Shown: positions 7,281 through 16,912, counted from the first letter of the stretch. The stretch is DNA of 64,000 nt from Rhodothermales bacterium (GCA_024711125.1 JANJTM010000034.1:1-64000); one strand, 5' to 3'. Translations and numbers: made by a program. Notes: generated from the letters alone by a model not told the origin.

Positions 7281-9305
7281 CCTCCGACCGCCCCGCTGCG
7301 ACGGGCAGACCCCGGGGTCGCCTTCCACGCGCGGCCAGACGTTGTCGCTCACGTTGCGGTCGGGGAAGCGGCAGCCGGGGTCCCAGACGATGCGTTCGAT
7401 GGCCCGGTCCCCGAAGTCGAGGTCGAAATCCAGCGAGCGGCTACCGCCGAACCAGACGTCGACCGGCCAGGTGAGTACCAGGGAGTTTCCGTCCACGCGC
7501 ACCGTGGCTTCGGCCCCGCCGGGTCCGCGAACGGTGGCGGTCGCGTTTCCGGAAGCGGCGCCCATCTCGATGCGCACCACCACGGGCGAGGGCATCTCGC
7601 CGTCCTGCCGCACCGTGAACCGGGCCTTGCCGCCGTCGATGGAGGCCTCGGCGATCGACCCGTCCACGCGTTCGGTGGTCCAGAGCCAGTAGTACCAGAA
7701 CCAGCCGAGGTCGGCGCCGAGCCCACGCTGCATGAAGTGCGCGTAGTCCCACGGTGACGGGTGCTTGAAGGCCCACGCGTGGGTGTAGTCGCTCATCACC
7801 TTTTGCACGGCATCGTCCCCGAAGATTCCGCCCAGCATCGAGAGCATGAGCGGGGCCTTCTGGTACGTCTGGAAACCGTACAGGGGGCCGCCGAAATTGG
7901 CGTTCCACATCATCGGCGGCTCCCACTCGTCGCCCGAAATCATGCCGTACATGAGCCCCTGGCCGTCCAGCACGGCGGGCTCGCCGCGCGAATCGGCGCC
8001 CGAGAGGATGTTCATGTACGTGTTGAAGCCCTCGTCCATCCACCCGTACCAGGTCTCGTTCGTTCCGACCATCATGGGCCACCACTGGTGCGCCGTTTCA
8101 TGGTCGGCCGCGCCCTGGTTCGAGTTGATGACCATCGGGTACTCCATGCCGGCGCTCGGACCGTCCTGGAGCGTGAGCTGCGGGAACGGGTAGGGGGCCC
8201 AGAGGGCGGAATAGAACTCCAGCGCGTGCCGCGTGCGTGTACCGGCTTCGGCGAAGAAGGGCGCCCGCTCGGGCAGGTACACCATGTGGATCGGGACCGG
8301 TCCCTTGGTCGGAATCGTCGCCCGGGTCGCGCGCCACAGGAAGTCCCGCGAGGTTGCCCACGCGAAATCGTTGACCTTGTCGGCCTTGAAGTGCCACGTC
8401 AGGCTGGTGCCGGGGGCGGTCTTGGGTTCACCCTCGCCCACGATCATGATCTCTTCGTCGCTGGCGGTCACCCGGGCGAGGCGCTCGCGGGCGGTCGCCG
8501 TGAGCACTTCGTCCGGGTTCTGCAGGACGCCCGTTCCGCTCACGATCCAGCCTCCGGGCACGTCGATCTTCACGTCGAAGCGCCCGAAGTTGTTGTAGAA
8601 CTCGGAAGGGCCGAGGTAGGGATTCGTGTCCCATCCGCGCAGGTCGTCGAGCTTGGCGAGCCGCGGAAACCACTGGGTGGGCTGGAAGAGCCGGTCCTCC
8701 CAGCGCTGCGTCATGCGGTGGCCCTGTCCGTTGGGGCCGCCGGGCAGCTTGGTATGCCAGTCGATCTCGAGCGTGGCCGTCGAGTTCGGCGGGATCGGCG
8801 CGTCGAGTGACAGCGTCGCGACGGTCGACTGCAGCCCGCTCACGCCGAACCACGGGGTCGGGGGCTGGTCGAATCGCCGCACGGGCGGCCGCGCGAAGAG
8901 GTCCACCTCGCGCCCGTCGAGCGCCATGCGCGTCACGACCATGCCCTCGGTCTCCTCGGCCGGGACCGAGAATCCGCGCGGCACGTCGTCCCGGAAGATG
9001 TTGTGGTCGAGGCGCAGCACGATCCGGTCGAGCGGGCTGGGGCTGTTGTTGCGGATCGTGATGCGTTCCGACCCCGAAATCACCTGCGTCGCGGGGTTGA
9101 GGCTGGCCTCGATCTCGAAGTCGGTCTCGAGCTGCCAGTAGTTCGGTCCCGGTGTACCCGTTGCGTCGCGCGTCCCGGCGTCGAACGCCCGCTGGATCGC
9201 GTTCGTCATCGGAATCGTGCGACGAATGCCCCGTTCGGGGGCGTCCTGGGCGGCCGCGGCGGGTGTGAGCAGCAGGGCGAAGAGGAAAACGGGCAGGAAG
9301 CGCAT
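7275..9305 (-). CDS. M1 family zinc metallopeptidase, exported
   Basis: This 676-residue protein starts at an ATG that opens a clear signal peptide (MRFLPVFLFALLLTPAAAAQ). The substrate-anchoring motif is present as GMEYP, and the zinc site is HETAHQWW at residues 402-409, with the third ligand Glu in WMDEGFNTY. That is the HEXXH-X18-E pattern of gluzincin aminopeptidases. A C-terminal beta domain follows. It should trim peptides from the N-terminus in the periplasm or on the surface. Two further M1 genes and two transporters follow on the same strand, consistent with peptide scavenging. Confidence 0.93.
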   Translation of the reverse strand: MRFLPVFLFALLLTPAAAAQDAPERGIRRTIPMTNAIQRAFDAGTRDATGTPGPNYWQLETDFEIEASLNPATQVISGSERITIRNNSPSPLDRIVLRLDHNIFRDDVPRGFSVPAEETEGMVVTRMALDGREVDLFARPPVRRFDQPPTPWFGVSGLQSTVATLSLDAPIPPNSTATLEIDWHTKLPGGPNGQGHRMTQRWEDRLFQPTQWFPRLAKLDDLRGWDTNPYLGPSEFYNNFGRFDVKIDVPGGWIVSGTGVLQNPDEVLTATARERLARVTASDEEIMIVGEGEPKTAPGTSLTWHFKADKVNDFAWATSRDFLWRATRATIPTKGPVPIHMVYLPERAPFFAEAGTRTRHALEFYSALWAPYPFPQLTLQDGPSAGMEYPMVINSNQGAADHETAHQWWPMMVGTNETWYGWMDEGFNTYMNILSGADSRGEPAVLDGQGLMYGMISGDEWEPPMMWNANFGGPLYGFQTYQKAPLMLSMLGGIFGDDAVQKVMSDYTHAWAFKHPSPWDYAHFMQRGLGADLGWFWYYWLWTTERVDGSIAEASIDGGKARFTVRQDGEMPSPVVVRIEMGAASGNATATVRGPGGAEATVRVDGNSLVLTWPVDVWFGGSRSLDFDLDFGDRAIERIVWDPGCRFPDRNVSDNVWPRVEGDPGVCPSQRGGRRR

Positions 9306-9392
9306 GGCGGTGCGGGTCGGGTTCGGCGGAAACGACCGACGGTACGGAACCCAGGGACGCGGGGATTCACGAAAGTGTGACAATCGCGGGGC

Positions 9393-11027
9393 TCAGCGGC
9401 GCTCGAACGTCCACTCGGCCAGCAGCACCGTGCGGGGGTCGATCTCGACGCGGTCGGGCGGGCCCTCGAGATTGATCGTGAGCGAGCGGCGGCCCGTTCC
9501 GTCGAGCCGCAGGGTGTGGATCGTGGGCACTTCCGACCCGTTCTCGTAAACCCCGATCTCGACGGGCAGGTCGAAGGAGTAGCCGTCCTTCTGCACCTGC
9601 TCGAGGTCGACGATGAGCTTCGAGTCGCCCTCGAAGCGCCACGATCCGTCGAGCACGGGGTGTCCGCCCTGGCGCAGCCACTGGTCGAAGAAGGCGCCGA
9701 GCGTGTCCCCCGAGGCGGTCTCCATGTGCCGCACGAGGTCCTCGGTGAGCGCGAAGTCGTTGAAGTGCTCGGTGTAGTACGCGCGGATGCCCGCCTGGAA
9801 GGCCTTGTCCCCGATGCGGTTGCGCAGCATGTGCATGAACCAGGCGCCCTTCTGGTACGTATGGCTCGAGGTCACCTTCGACATGTCGGCCAGGTTGGCG
9901 TGGATGACCGTGTAGTCCGGGTTGTCCTGGTGGAAGCGCCAGATCGTGCGGCGTGCGCCCTTGAGCCCGTCCACGAAATCACCCCGTCCGTAAGCGTACT
10001 CGCGGAAGAGCAGCGTGAAGTACGTCGTGATGCCCTCGCTCAGCCAGACGTGGTCCCAGTTGGCCTCGGTAACCGAGCATCCGAACCACTGGTGGGCGAT
10101 CTCGTGGATGATGACGTTGCGCCAGCGCGTGTTGCCGTCCCCGACGACCGAGTTCTCGGCATAGAAGATGGCCGAGGAGGCCTCCATGCCGCCGCCCACG
10201 CTGTTCGCCTGGATGTTCGCGAGCTTCTCGTACGCGAACGGCCCGACGTAGTCCTCGAAGAACTCGAGCGAGCGCTTGGTGGGGCCGTCGAGGTCCAGGA
10301 ATCCGGCCTCACGGTCCTCGGGGAAGACCCAGACCTGGATTTCCTTTCCGCGGAAATCGCCCACGCGGGCCATCGCCATTTCGGCGACGCCCAGGCAGTA
10401 GAGCCACGGCGAGGTGGGCACGGACTGCTTCCAATGGGTGCGCCGGCGATTCCCCCCGAGGTCGGTTTCTTCCAGGCGCAGCCCGTTCGAAACGACCTGG
10501 TACTTCGACGGGGCGTCGATGATGAACTCGTGCGTGGCCTTGTCGCCGATGTGGTCGACGGTCGGAAGCCAATGGTGCGTCCGGTTGGGCCAGTTGTCGC
10601 TGAAAAAAGTGCGCTTGCCGTGCCGGTTCTCGCGGATGAAGAGGCCGTTGTCGGGGATGCCGGTGTAATCGACGAGGATCTGGACCGTGCTGCCGGCATG
10701 GCTTCCGGGCGGAAGGGCAAACGTCAGGGCGTCGTTCTCGTGCACGAACCGTGTCGGGGTGCCGTTGGCGAGGACCTGGCGCACGTGCATGCCGCGTCCG
10801 CCGCGCTCGTCGGTCGGGCTGACGAGATCTAGCCGCATCTCGCTCACGCCGTCCTGGACCACGCGCACGATGACGACGGCGTGTCCGGAGATCTCGTTCG
10901 ACTGGTCGCCGAGTTCGAGCTGGAAGCGGTAGTGCTGCACGTCGATCCCTTTCTGGACGGGATATGGGTCGGCGGCGACAGGCAGGACGAGCAGCGCGGC
11001 GAGAAGCAGGGCGATCGGTCGGGTCAT
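9393..11027 (-). CDS. M1 family aminopeptidase, exported
   Basis: This is a 544-residue M1 peptidase with signal peptide MTRPIALLLAALLVLPVAA. It has GGGMEASS (GxMEN-type exopeptidase motif) and HEIAHQWFG at residues 308-316, with the third zinc ligand in WLSEGITTY. The catalytic region is typical of the leukotriene-A4-hydrolase/aminopeptidase N clan. Length fits the compact bacterial forms that lack a long C-terminal helical domain. It lies 87 bp from the preceding M1 gene on the same strand but is clearly diverged from it, so the pair is not a recent tandem duplicate. Confidence 0.93.
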   Translation of the reverse strand: MTRPIALLLAALLVLPVAADPYPVQKGIDVQHYRFQLELGDQSNEISGHAVVIVRVVQDGVSEMRLDLVSPTDERGGRGMHVRQVLANGTPTRFVHENDALTFALPPGSHAGSTVQILVDYTGIPDNGLFIRENRHGKRTFFSDNWPNRTHHWLPTVDHIGDKATHEFIIDAPSKYQVVSNGLRLEETDLGGNRRRTHWKQSVPTSPWLYCLGVAEMAMARVGDFRGKEIQVWVFPEDREAGFLDLDGPTKRSLEFFEDYVGPFAYEKLANIQANSVGGGMEASSAIFYAENSVVGDGNTRWRNVIIHEIAHQWFGCSVTEANWDHVWLSEGITTYFTLLFREYAYGRGDFVDGLKGARRTIWRFHQDNPDYTVIHANLADMSKVTSSHTYQKGAWFMHMLRNRIGDKAFQAGIRAYYTEHFNDFALTEDLVRHMETASGDTLGAFFDQWLRQGGHPVLDGSWRFEGDSKLIVDLEQVQKDGYSFDLPVEIGVYENGSEVPTIHTLRLDGTGRRSLTINLEGPPDRVEIDPRTVLLAEWTFERR

Positions 11028-11088
11028 GGGCTTGCGAGTGTTCGTTTGTTGCGGAGTTGTTCCGGTCGGCGGCGCGTGACACGAGTCG

Positions 11089-12531
11089 TCATTCGAGCCC
11101 CAAAGCCACCGCGGCGAAGAGGAAAACGGCCGAGAGGGCAATCATCCACCCGAAGAGCGGGAGGATGAAGCGCAGCCACTTCTCGTACGGGATGCCGGCC
11201 AGCCCGAGCATCGCCATGAGCAGGCCCGAGGTCGGCACGAGGAGGTTCGCGAAGCCGTTTCCGCACGTGTACGCGAAGATCGCGACCTGGCGCGTCAGGC
11301 CCAGTACGTCGGCGAGCGGAGCCATGATCGGCATCGTGACGGCCGCCTGGCCCGACGCCGAAGGAATGAAGAACGCGAGCCCGGTCTGGAAGGTGAGCAT
11401 GCCCGCGGCGGCGATCCACGACGGAAGGTGCTGCAGGCCCGACGCGGCGGCATACACGACGGTGTCGAGGATCTGCCCGTCGTCCAGCACCACCTGCACG
11501 GCCCGCGCGAACCCGATGGCGAGCCCGCCTACGACCATGTCCTCCATGCCGCGGGCGGCGGCCCGGGCGGCTTCGCCGAGCGGAAGGCCCGACACCACGA
11601 TCGCGACGATGCCCATGAGCAGGAATCCTCCGCCCATTTCGGCCATCCACCAGCCCTTGGCCTGCACGGCGTAGAGGATGTAGACGAAGATGGCGAGGCA
11701 CGACCAGAGGATCGTGGCGTGCCGGCGGTCGAAGGCGGGCACGTCGGCCGAGAGCGCCTCGATCTCGAACGTATCGTCCGGCATGACCGACAGCGACCGG
11801 TCCCGCTTCACCCGGGCGCCGTAGCGCAGGATGTAGAGCAACATGAGCGCCACCGCCGATGCGAAGAAGAGCAGGCGGAAGCCCAGCAGCGAGTTGATTT
11901 CGAGTTCTGCGATCGACTGGGCGATGTTGGTGCTGAACGGGTTGGTCGTGGCGGCCGCGAACCCGACGGCGCTCGCCGTGAAGACCAGCGAGAGCCCGAA
12001 CACGCGGTCGTACCCCAACTCCTTCGACACGATGAGGAAGAGCGGAACGAGCGGAATGAACTCCTCGCCCATGCCGAGCGTCGAGCCGCCGATCGCGATA
12101 GCGGTCATGAGCACGACCGTAAGCGCCGGTCCCGAGCCCCGGAACCGGGTGAGCAGCCGCTGCAGGCCCGCCACGATCGTGCCCGTTCGCTGCAGGATCC
12201 CGAAGACTCCACCCAGCACGAACACGAAGAAGATGATGTCGGCCGCGGCTTCCATTCCGCGCGGCACCGCGCTCAGGAAACCGACCAGGCTGACCGGGCT
12301 GGCCGCACCTTCGCTCGCTTCGCCTTCGATCGCGCCCCGGACCGAGTAGTGTTTCGGGACCTCGGCGTAGCTGCCGGGCACGATCACGTTCCGCTCGATC
12401 GGGCCGACCTGGAGGGTCTGCCGTTCGTATCGCCCCGACGGCACGATCCATGTCAGCAGGCTCGAGAACAGGATCACGCCCAACAGCATCACGAAGACGT
12501 GGGGGATCCGGAAACGATCGAGGGAGGGCAT
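11089..12531 (-). CDS. YfcC/DcuC-type membrane carrier
   Basis: This 480-residue protein has about 11-12 membrane segments. Features typical of the YfcC/C4-dicarboxylate or basic amino-acid carrier family are the start IPHVFVMLLGVILFSSLLTW, then TLGMGEEFIPLVPL, AATTNPFSTNIAQ and a late GLAFFIPSASGQAAVTMPI hairpin-like segment. The substrate cannot be read directly; amino acids or small peptides fit its place between peptidase and NSS-transporter genes. ATG 12531 is preferred over an in-frame upstream ATG because family members begin near this point. Confidence 0.88.
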   Translation of the reverse strand: MPSLDRFRIPHVFVMLLGVILFSSLLTWIVPSGRYERQTLQVGPIERNVIVPGSYAEVPKHYSVRGAIEGEASEGAASPVSLVGFLSAVPRGMEAAADIIFFVFVLGGVFGILQRTGTIVAGLQRLLTRFRGSGPALTVVLMTAIAIGGSTLGMGEEFIPLVPLFLIVSKELGYDRVFGLSLVFTASAVGFAAATTNPFSTNIAQSIAELEINSLLGFRLLFFASAVALMLLYILRYGARVKRDRSLSVMPDDTFEIEALSADVPAFDRRHATILWSCLAIFVYILYAVQAKGWWMAEMGGGFLLMGIVAIVVSGLPLGEAARAAARGMEDMVVGGLAIGFARAVQVVLDDGQILDTVVYAAASGLQHLPSWIAAAGMLTFQTGLAFFIPSASGQAAVTMPIMAPLADVLGLTRQVAIFAYTCGNGFANLLVPTSGLLMAMLGLAGIPYEKWLRFILPLFGWMIALSAVFLFAAVALGLE

Positions 12532-12552
12532 GGCGGTCTGTGGCAACGGCGG

Positions 12553-14049
12553 TCAGCGGCGCTCGACCGAGCGCGCGATGCGGCGATTCGCGGCGAAGAG
12601 CAGGCCGAGCACGACGGCCCACTGCAGCACGATGGTGGCCAGGCTCTCGGTCGCGAACGGATCCCACCACCGGTCGGTCACGGCGAGCGAGAGCCACCAC
12701 GCGAGCAGGGCCACGGCGGCGACGGGGATGGCATACTTCACCACGTAGATCCAGCCGCGGGTCACGGTCCAGTCGCCTTCCCGTCCGACCAGGTGTTCGG
12801 CGCGCAGCTTCTCGACGCCGTTCGTGATGACCAGGATCGCCACGAAGAGACCCGAGATCATGAGCGCCACGCCCCAGACGAAGTCCTGGTTCGAGAGGAT
12901 GCCGAGGTGCAGCGCCGACGGAATGCCGAGCAGGTAGCTGATTCCGACCACCACACCGATCGCTTTCGGACGGCTCATGCCGGTGTCGATCACGACGCGC
13001 GCCGGCAGTTCGAGTTGGGCCACCAGCGACGAGAAGCCTGCGAACGTCAGCCCGAGGAAAAACAGGATGGCCAGGGGGCTGCCGAAGGCCATTTTCGCGA
13101 AGAGCTGCGGCATCCAGATGAACGTGAGGCCGGTCGAGGCCGGTCCGCTGTTCCGCATGATTTCCAGGACCTGGGCCCGGCTCATGCCCATCTCGGTCTG
13201 CAGGATGCCGAAAACCGTGGCGAAAACCATGATCCCGGCGAGCAGCGAGACCGTGTTGTTACCCACTGCCGTGGCGACGGCATTCCGCACGATGCCCTGC
13301 TTCGTGCTCATGTAGGCGGCGTACGTCAGGAACAGGCCCCAGCCCGCCCCGGTGTCCCACGCGTTCTGCGTCAGCGCCTCGATCCAGATGCGCGGCTTCG
13401 CGAGCTGGCCCCACTCGGGGCGGAAGTAGTACGCGATGCCTTCCCATGCGCCGGGCAGCAGCAGGGCGCGCACGACGGCGATCAGCACGATGACGAGCAG
13501 GGTCGGAACGAGCACCTTGTTCACCCGCTCGATCGAGGAGACGCCCTTCCAGATGGCGAGGGCGCCGAGCCCCATGGCGATGGCGTGGAAGAGCAGGGGC
13601 CATCCGCCCGCCTGGTAGGCGTCCCAGGCGGCCATGGCCTCGTCCGTGGACTGCGGAAGGGGCACGAAGATCGAGCGCCCGAGGTAGTAGATGCACCAGC
13701 CGACGACGACCGAGTAGAAGAACGTGATCGCGGTCGCGACGAAGGCGACGAAAGCGCCCATCCACGCGAACCGCTCGCCGCCCTCCCGTACGAACGTCGC
13801 CACGACGCCCATGCGGTGCTTGCGCCCCCACGCGTATTCGATCATGATGAGCGGAATCGACCACGCGAAGAGGAAAACCACCCACGCGACGAGGAACGCT
13901 CCCGCGCCCTCTTCGCCGCCGTTCTGGGCGACGATGCGCGGAAAACGCCAGATGTTGCCCGTGCCGACGGCGATGCCGAGCACGCTGAGCAGGAAGCCGA
14001 GCGTGGAAGTGAAGCGGGGTCCGGTGTTCTCGGTCAGGGTGGAGGTCAT
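12553..14049 (-). CDS. sodium-dependent amino-acid symporter, NSS/SNF family
   Basis: This 498-residue LeuT-fold protein has the N-terminal hallmark SVLGIAVGTGNIWRFPR (unwound TM1 with sodium and substrate contacts), followed by about ten further membrane segments and the intracellular EMGMSRAQVLEI region. It should import neutral amino acids with Na+. It lies only 21 bp upstream of the YfcC-type gene on the same strand, so the two probably share a transcript. Its position next to three exported aminopeptidases suggests uptake of the amino acids they release. Confidence 0.93.
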   Translation of the reverse strand: MTSTLTENTGPRFTSTLGFLLSVLGIAVGTGNIWRFPRIVAQNGGEEGAGAFLVAWVVFLFAWSIPLIMIEYAWGRKHRMGVVATFVREGGERFAWMGAFVAFVATAITFFYSVVVGWCIYYLGRSIFVPLPQSTDEAMAAWDAYQAGGWPLLFHAIAMGLGALAIWKGVSSIERVNKVLVPTLLVIVLIAVVRALLLPGAWEGIAYYFRPEWGQLAKPRIWIEALTQNAWDTGAGWGLFLTYAAYMSTKQGIVRNAVATAVGNNTVSLLAGIMVFATVFGILQTEMGMSRAQVLEIMRNSGPASTGLTFIWMPQLFAKMAFGSPLAILFFLGLTFAGFSSLVAQLELPARVVIDTGMSRPKAIGVVVGISYLLGIPSALHLGILSNQDFVWGVALMISGLFVAILVITNGVEKLRAEHLVGREGDWTVTRGWIYVVKYAIPVAAVALLAWWLSLAVTDRWWDPFATESLATIVLQWAVVLGLLFAANRRIARSVERR

Positions 14050-14136
14050 GGTCGGCTCGCGTGGGGGTGCGGGCCGAAGGTACACGACCGCGTCGAAATG
14101 GGCGAGTCGGGGGCGAACCCCGGAGGCCGCGGACGG

Positions 14137-15771
14137 TCAGTTCACGCGTCTCGACTCGACGTAGAACCCGCGATCGACCGTCAGCGAGGTCCCGGCCGAG
14201 CCTCCGACCGCCGTCGTCTGCCACCGCTCCGTGGGATGAAGCCGCATGGGCGGCGCAGAGCCCAGCGACACGTCGACCGGCATCGTGAACCCGTGCACCA
14301 CGTTCTGCCAGCGGTAGGAGAGCACCCCGTCGCCCAGCCGCCACTCGAGCACCGGCACCCTCGTCGTGCGCAGGTACTGGTCGAACACGAGGTTGAGATC
14401 CAGCCCGGATTCCCGCGCGATGTAGGACTCGACGTCGGCCCCCGGAACGATGCGGTGGCGGAATTCCGCATTCAAGCCCCGCAGGATGCGCCGCCAGGCC
14501 TCGTCGTTGCCCACGAGCCGGCGGATCGTGTGCAGCATGTTGCCGCCCTTGTCGTAGATGTCGGCGCCGCTCGTGTTCACGCCGTAGGGGCCGATCACCG
14601 GTCGGCGGTTGCGGATGTTCCGGCGTGTTCCGACCACGTAATCCTCACCGAACTCCTTCGACCCCGTCAGGCACTCGGTGAGCAGGTTCTCGCTGTAATT
14701 CGCGAAGCTCTCGTGCACCCAGTTGTCGGCGATGTCGCTGGCGGTGATGTTGTTGCCCCACCACTCGTGGGCGCTCTCGTGCACGACGATGAAGTCCCAC
14801 TTGAGCCCGTGCCCACTTCCCGAGAGGTCCCGCCCGCGGTACCCGTTGGCGTAGCCGTTGCCGTACGTGACGCCCGACTGGTGTTCCATGCCGAGGTAGG
14901 GCACCTCGATGAGCTGGTATCCGTCCTCGTAGAAGGGATAAGGGCCGAACCAGCGTTCGAAGCACTCCATCGTCATCCGCGCCTGGGTCCATTGCGCGCG
15001 CGCCTTCTCCAGGTTCTCTTCGAGCGGCCAGAAGTTCATCGTCAGCGGGCCGTTCTCCCCCGCATAGGTCTCGGTCCAGTGGGCATAGCTGCCGGCGTTC
15101 ACCTCGACCGAGTAGTTGTTGATGGGGCTCGTCACGACCCACTCGAAGGTGGTCGTTCCGTTTCCGTTGGCCGTGCGCGACCGCAGCCGGCCGTTCGACA
15201 CCGCGACCATCGGGTCGGGTACGGTGATCGCCGTGCGCTGGCTGTCGGGTTCTTCCGACTGCAAGTCCTTGTTGGGCCACCAGATACTGGCGCCGAGGCC
15301 CTGGTTCGAGGTCGCGACCCACGGGCGGCCTGCGGAGTCCTCTTCCCACTGCCATCCGCCGTCCCAGGGCGGGTTCACGGCGACGCGGGGTTTGCCGCCG
15401 AAGTGTGCGACGACGGTCTGCAGGCTGCCTACGGTCTGCGGCGGCATCTCCACGAACCAGGCGTTGCCGTCCTGTCGCACCGGCAGGTTCCGACCGGCGT
15501 GCGTGACGCGGTCCAGGCGCATGGGCGGCTGCAGGTCGAGCTGCATCTCACCGGACGGAGCCACGACCCGGTAGGAAATACCGACCGTGCCCTCGAGCGC
15601 GCTGTCGGCCGGCGAGACCCGTACGGCGAGGTCATAAAACGTGACGTCCCACCAGGCGCGGCCCGGGCCGTTGGAGCCGCGCAGGGTGTCCTGGCGGGTG
15701 AATTCGGGGCGCTGCGCCACGGCAGAACCCGAGAGCGCGAGGAGAACGAGGAGCAGGAGGCCGCGAGTCAT
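14137..15771 (-). CDS. M1 family zinc metallopeptidase, exported
   Basis: This is the third M1 enzyme of the block, 544 residues with signal peptide MTRGLLLLVLLALSGSAVAQ. The LGMEHQSG segment is the GxMEN equivalent; the zinc site is HESAHEWWGN at residues 331-340, followed by NWVHESFANY supplying the third ligand. Sequence between motifs differs from the other two M1 genes, so it probably has another specificity. It lies 87 bp upstream of the NSS transporter gene on the same strand. Confidence 0.93.
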   Translation of the reverse strand: MTRGLLLLVLLALSGSAVAQRPEFTRQDTLRGSNGPGRAWWDVTFYDLAVRVSPADSALEGTVGISYRVVAPSGEMQLDLQPPMRLDRVTHAGRNLPVRQDGNAWFVEMPPQTVGSLQTVVAHFGGKPRVAVNPPWDGGWQWEEDSAGRPWVATSNQGLGASIWWPNKDLQSEEPDSQRTAITVPDPMVAVSNGRLRSRTANGNGTTTFEWVVTSPINNYSVEVNAGSYAHWTETYAGENGPLTMNFWPLEENLEKARAQWTQARMTMECFERWFGPYPFYEDGYQLIEVPYLGMEHQSGVTYGNGYANGYRGRDLSGSGHGLKWDFIVVHESAHEWWGNNITASDIADNWVHESFANYSENLLTECLTGSKEFGEDYVVGTRRNIRNRRPVIGPYGVNTSGADIYDKGGNMLHTIRRLVGNDEAWRRILRGLNAEFRHRIVPGADVESYIARESGLDLNLVFDQYLRTTRVPVLEWRLGDGVLSYRWQNVVHGFTMPVDVSLGSAPPMRLHPTERWQTTAVGGSAGTSLTVDRGFYVESRRVN

Positions 15772-15919
15772 CGTCGATGCGGTTTGGGAAGGCGTGCGTG
15801 GGGCGGAATATCGGCCAAACGCAGGCAATCGTCTCGACGCCCGCGGGCAAATCGCGTCGGGTGGGCGACGACCGCGACCGGCCCCCCGCTTCCGCTTCCG
15901 TTCCCGCTCCCGCTTCCGC

Positions 15920-16561
15920 TCAGGCGATCGCCAAACGGAGGGCCACGAAGTGGCAGCCCGTGCCCGCGAGCACGCAGAGGTGCCACACCAGGTGGAAGTA
16001 GCGCTTGCGGTCCAGCGCGTAGAATGCCACGCCGCCGGTGTAGGCGATTCCGCCCGCAGCGATCCACGCAAGGACGTCCGGCGTCAGTTCCGACCACATC
16101 GGGCGGATGGCGACCACCACGAGCCATCCCATCAGCAGGTACAGCCAGACCGGCGCGTGATCGCGACGCAGCCGGGGGTGGACCTTGAACAGGATGCCGA
16201 GCAGCGCGAGGGTCCAGACGGCGGCAAGGAGGGACCAGCCCCAGGGCCCGCGCAGGGGGCCGAGCATGAACGGGGTATAGCTGCCCGCGATGAGCACGAA
16301 AATGCCGATGTGGTCGAGGTGCCGCAGGATCCGCTTGGCGCGGCCGTGGCCCAGCGCGTGGTAGGTCGACGAGGCGCCGTAGAGAAAAAGCGCCGACAGC
16401 GCGAAAACCACGACGCCCACCACGACCAGGGGCGACGAGGATTCCGTGAGACTCGCCAGCAGGAGCGGCAGCGCGGCGACGGCACCCACGGCGCCGAGGC
16501 CGTGGCTGACGCTGTTGGCGATTTCTTCGCCCCGGTTTTGCGGGCGCTTCGGCGTGGTCAT
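15920..16561 (-). CDS. trhA: TrhA/haemolysin III family membrane protein (PAQR fold)
   Basis: This 213-residue protein has seven predicted membrane segments. Family signatures are SSTYHALGH near residue 65, RHLDHIGIFVLIAGSYTPF, and the C-terminal HLVWHLCVLAGTGCHF, which supply the conserved His, Asp and His metal-site residues of the PAQR/haemolysin III fold. Proteins of this family affect membrane fluidity in bacteria; the older name haemolysin is misleading. The start at 16561 gives the usual length. A repeat-rich intergenic region lies upstream. Confidence 0.93.
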   Translation of the reverse strand: MTTPKRPQNRGEEIANSVSHGLGAVGAVAALPLLLASLTESSSPLVVVGVVVFALSALFLYGASSTYHALGHGRAKRILRHLDHIGIFVLIAGSYTPFMLGPLRGPWGWSLLAAVWTLALLGILFKVHPRLRRDHAPVWLYLLMGWLVVVAIRPMWSELTPDVLAWIAAGGIAYTGGVAFYALDRKRYFHLVWHLCVLAGTGCHFVALRLAIA

Positions 16562-16737
16562 GTCGGGAAAACCGATTCGGGCAGTGCCGCGTGTGTCGCT
16601 TGATGTGCCGGCGTGGCGGGCTACCGTAACGTCGCCGGCGTAATGAGACGCACCGTGGCGACGTTCGTTCGGGCGGTGCGGGCGTACAGCCGGCGCCCTC
16701 GACGTTCCGCCCGGCAGGGTCAGCCCCACATTCTGGA
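16562..16737. other. intergenic spacer upstream of trhA
   Basis: This is the non-coding part between trhA and the repeat element; the whole gap to the kinase pseudogene spans 16562-17141. I see no convincing promoter, RNA gene or small reading frame. The part after the element (16913-17141) is also featureless apart from an imperfect GGGTT/AACCC symmetry near 17058-17074. Confidence 0.5.
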
Positions 16738-16912
16738 AAAAAAAAGCCGAAAGTCGACATATTCGCCCTGTTTTGAGGCCAAAAACATCGAAAGACGGCC
16801 GAAAGTCGACATATTCCCCCGGTTTTTGGGCCGAAAACATCGACAAAGGGGCCAAGATTCCAATTGCGCGCCCTTCCGCGCCCTTCCGCACCCTTCCGCG
16901 CCCTTCCGCGCC
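16738..16912 (+). repeat. palindromic intergenic element A with 52-bp and 10-bp tandem repeats
   Basis: Two 52-bp direct copies (16746-16797 and 16798-16849) both begin GCCGAAAGTCGACATATTC. Each contains an imperfect hairpin pairing TCGACATATTC with GCCGAAAACATCGA-type sequence. They are followed by CCAATTGCGCG (16860-16870) and four 10-bp units of CCCTTCCGCG, one with a terminal A (16871-16910). The same parts recur in element B at 42117-42345, showing a dispersed family. It resembles a REP/BIME-like or mobile palindromic repeat and encodes no protein. Confidence 0.8.

Noticed and set aside
11428-16188. Very long open frame on the plus strand opposite the transporter and M1 genes
   Set aside because: Antisense to genes with unmistakable motifs; its translation is Arg/His/Asp-rich low-complexity text, an effect of high GC third positions.
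16871-16910. Possible CRISPR repeats
   Set aside because: 10-bp units are directly adjacent with no spacers and there are no cas genes.
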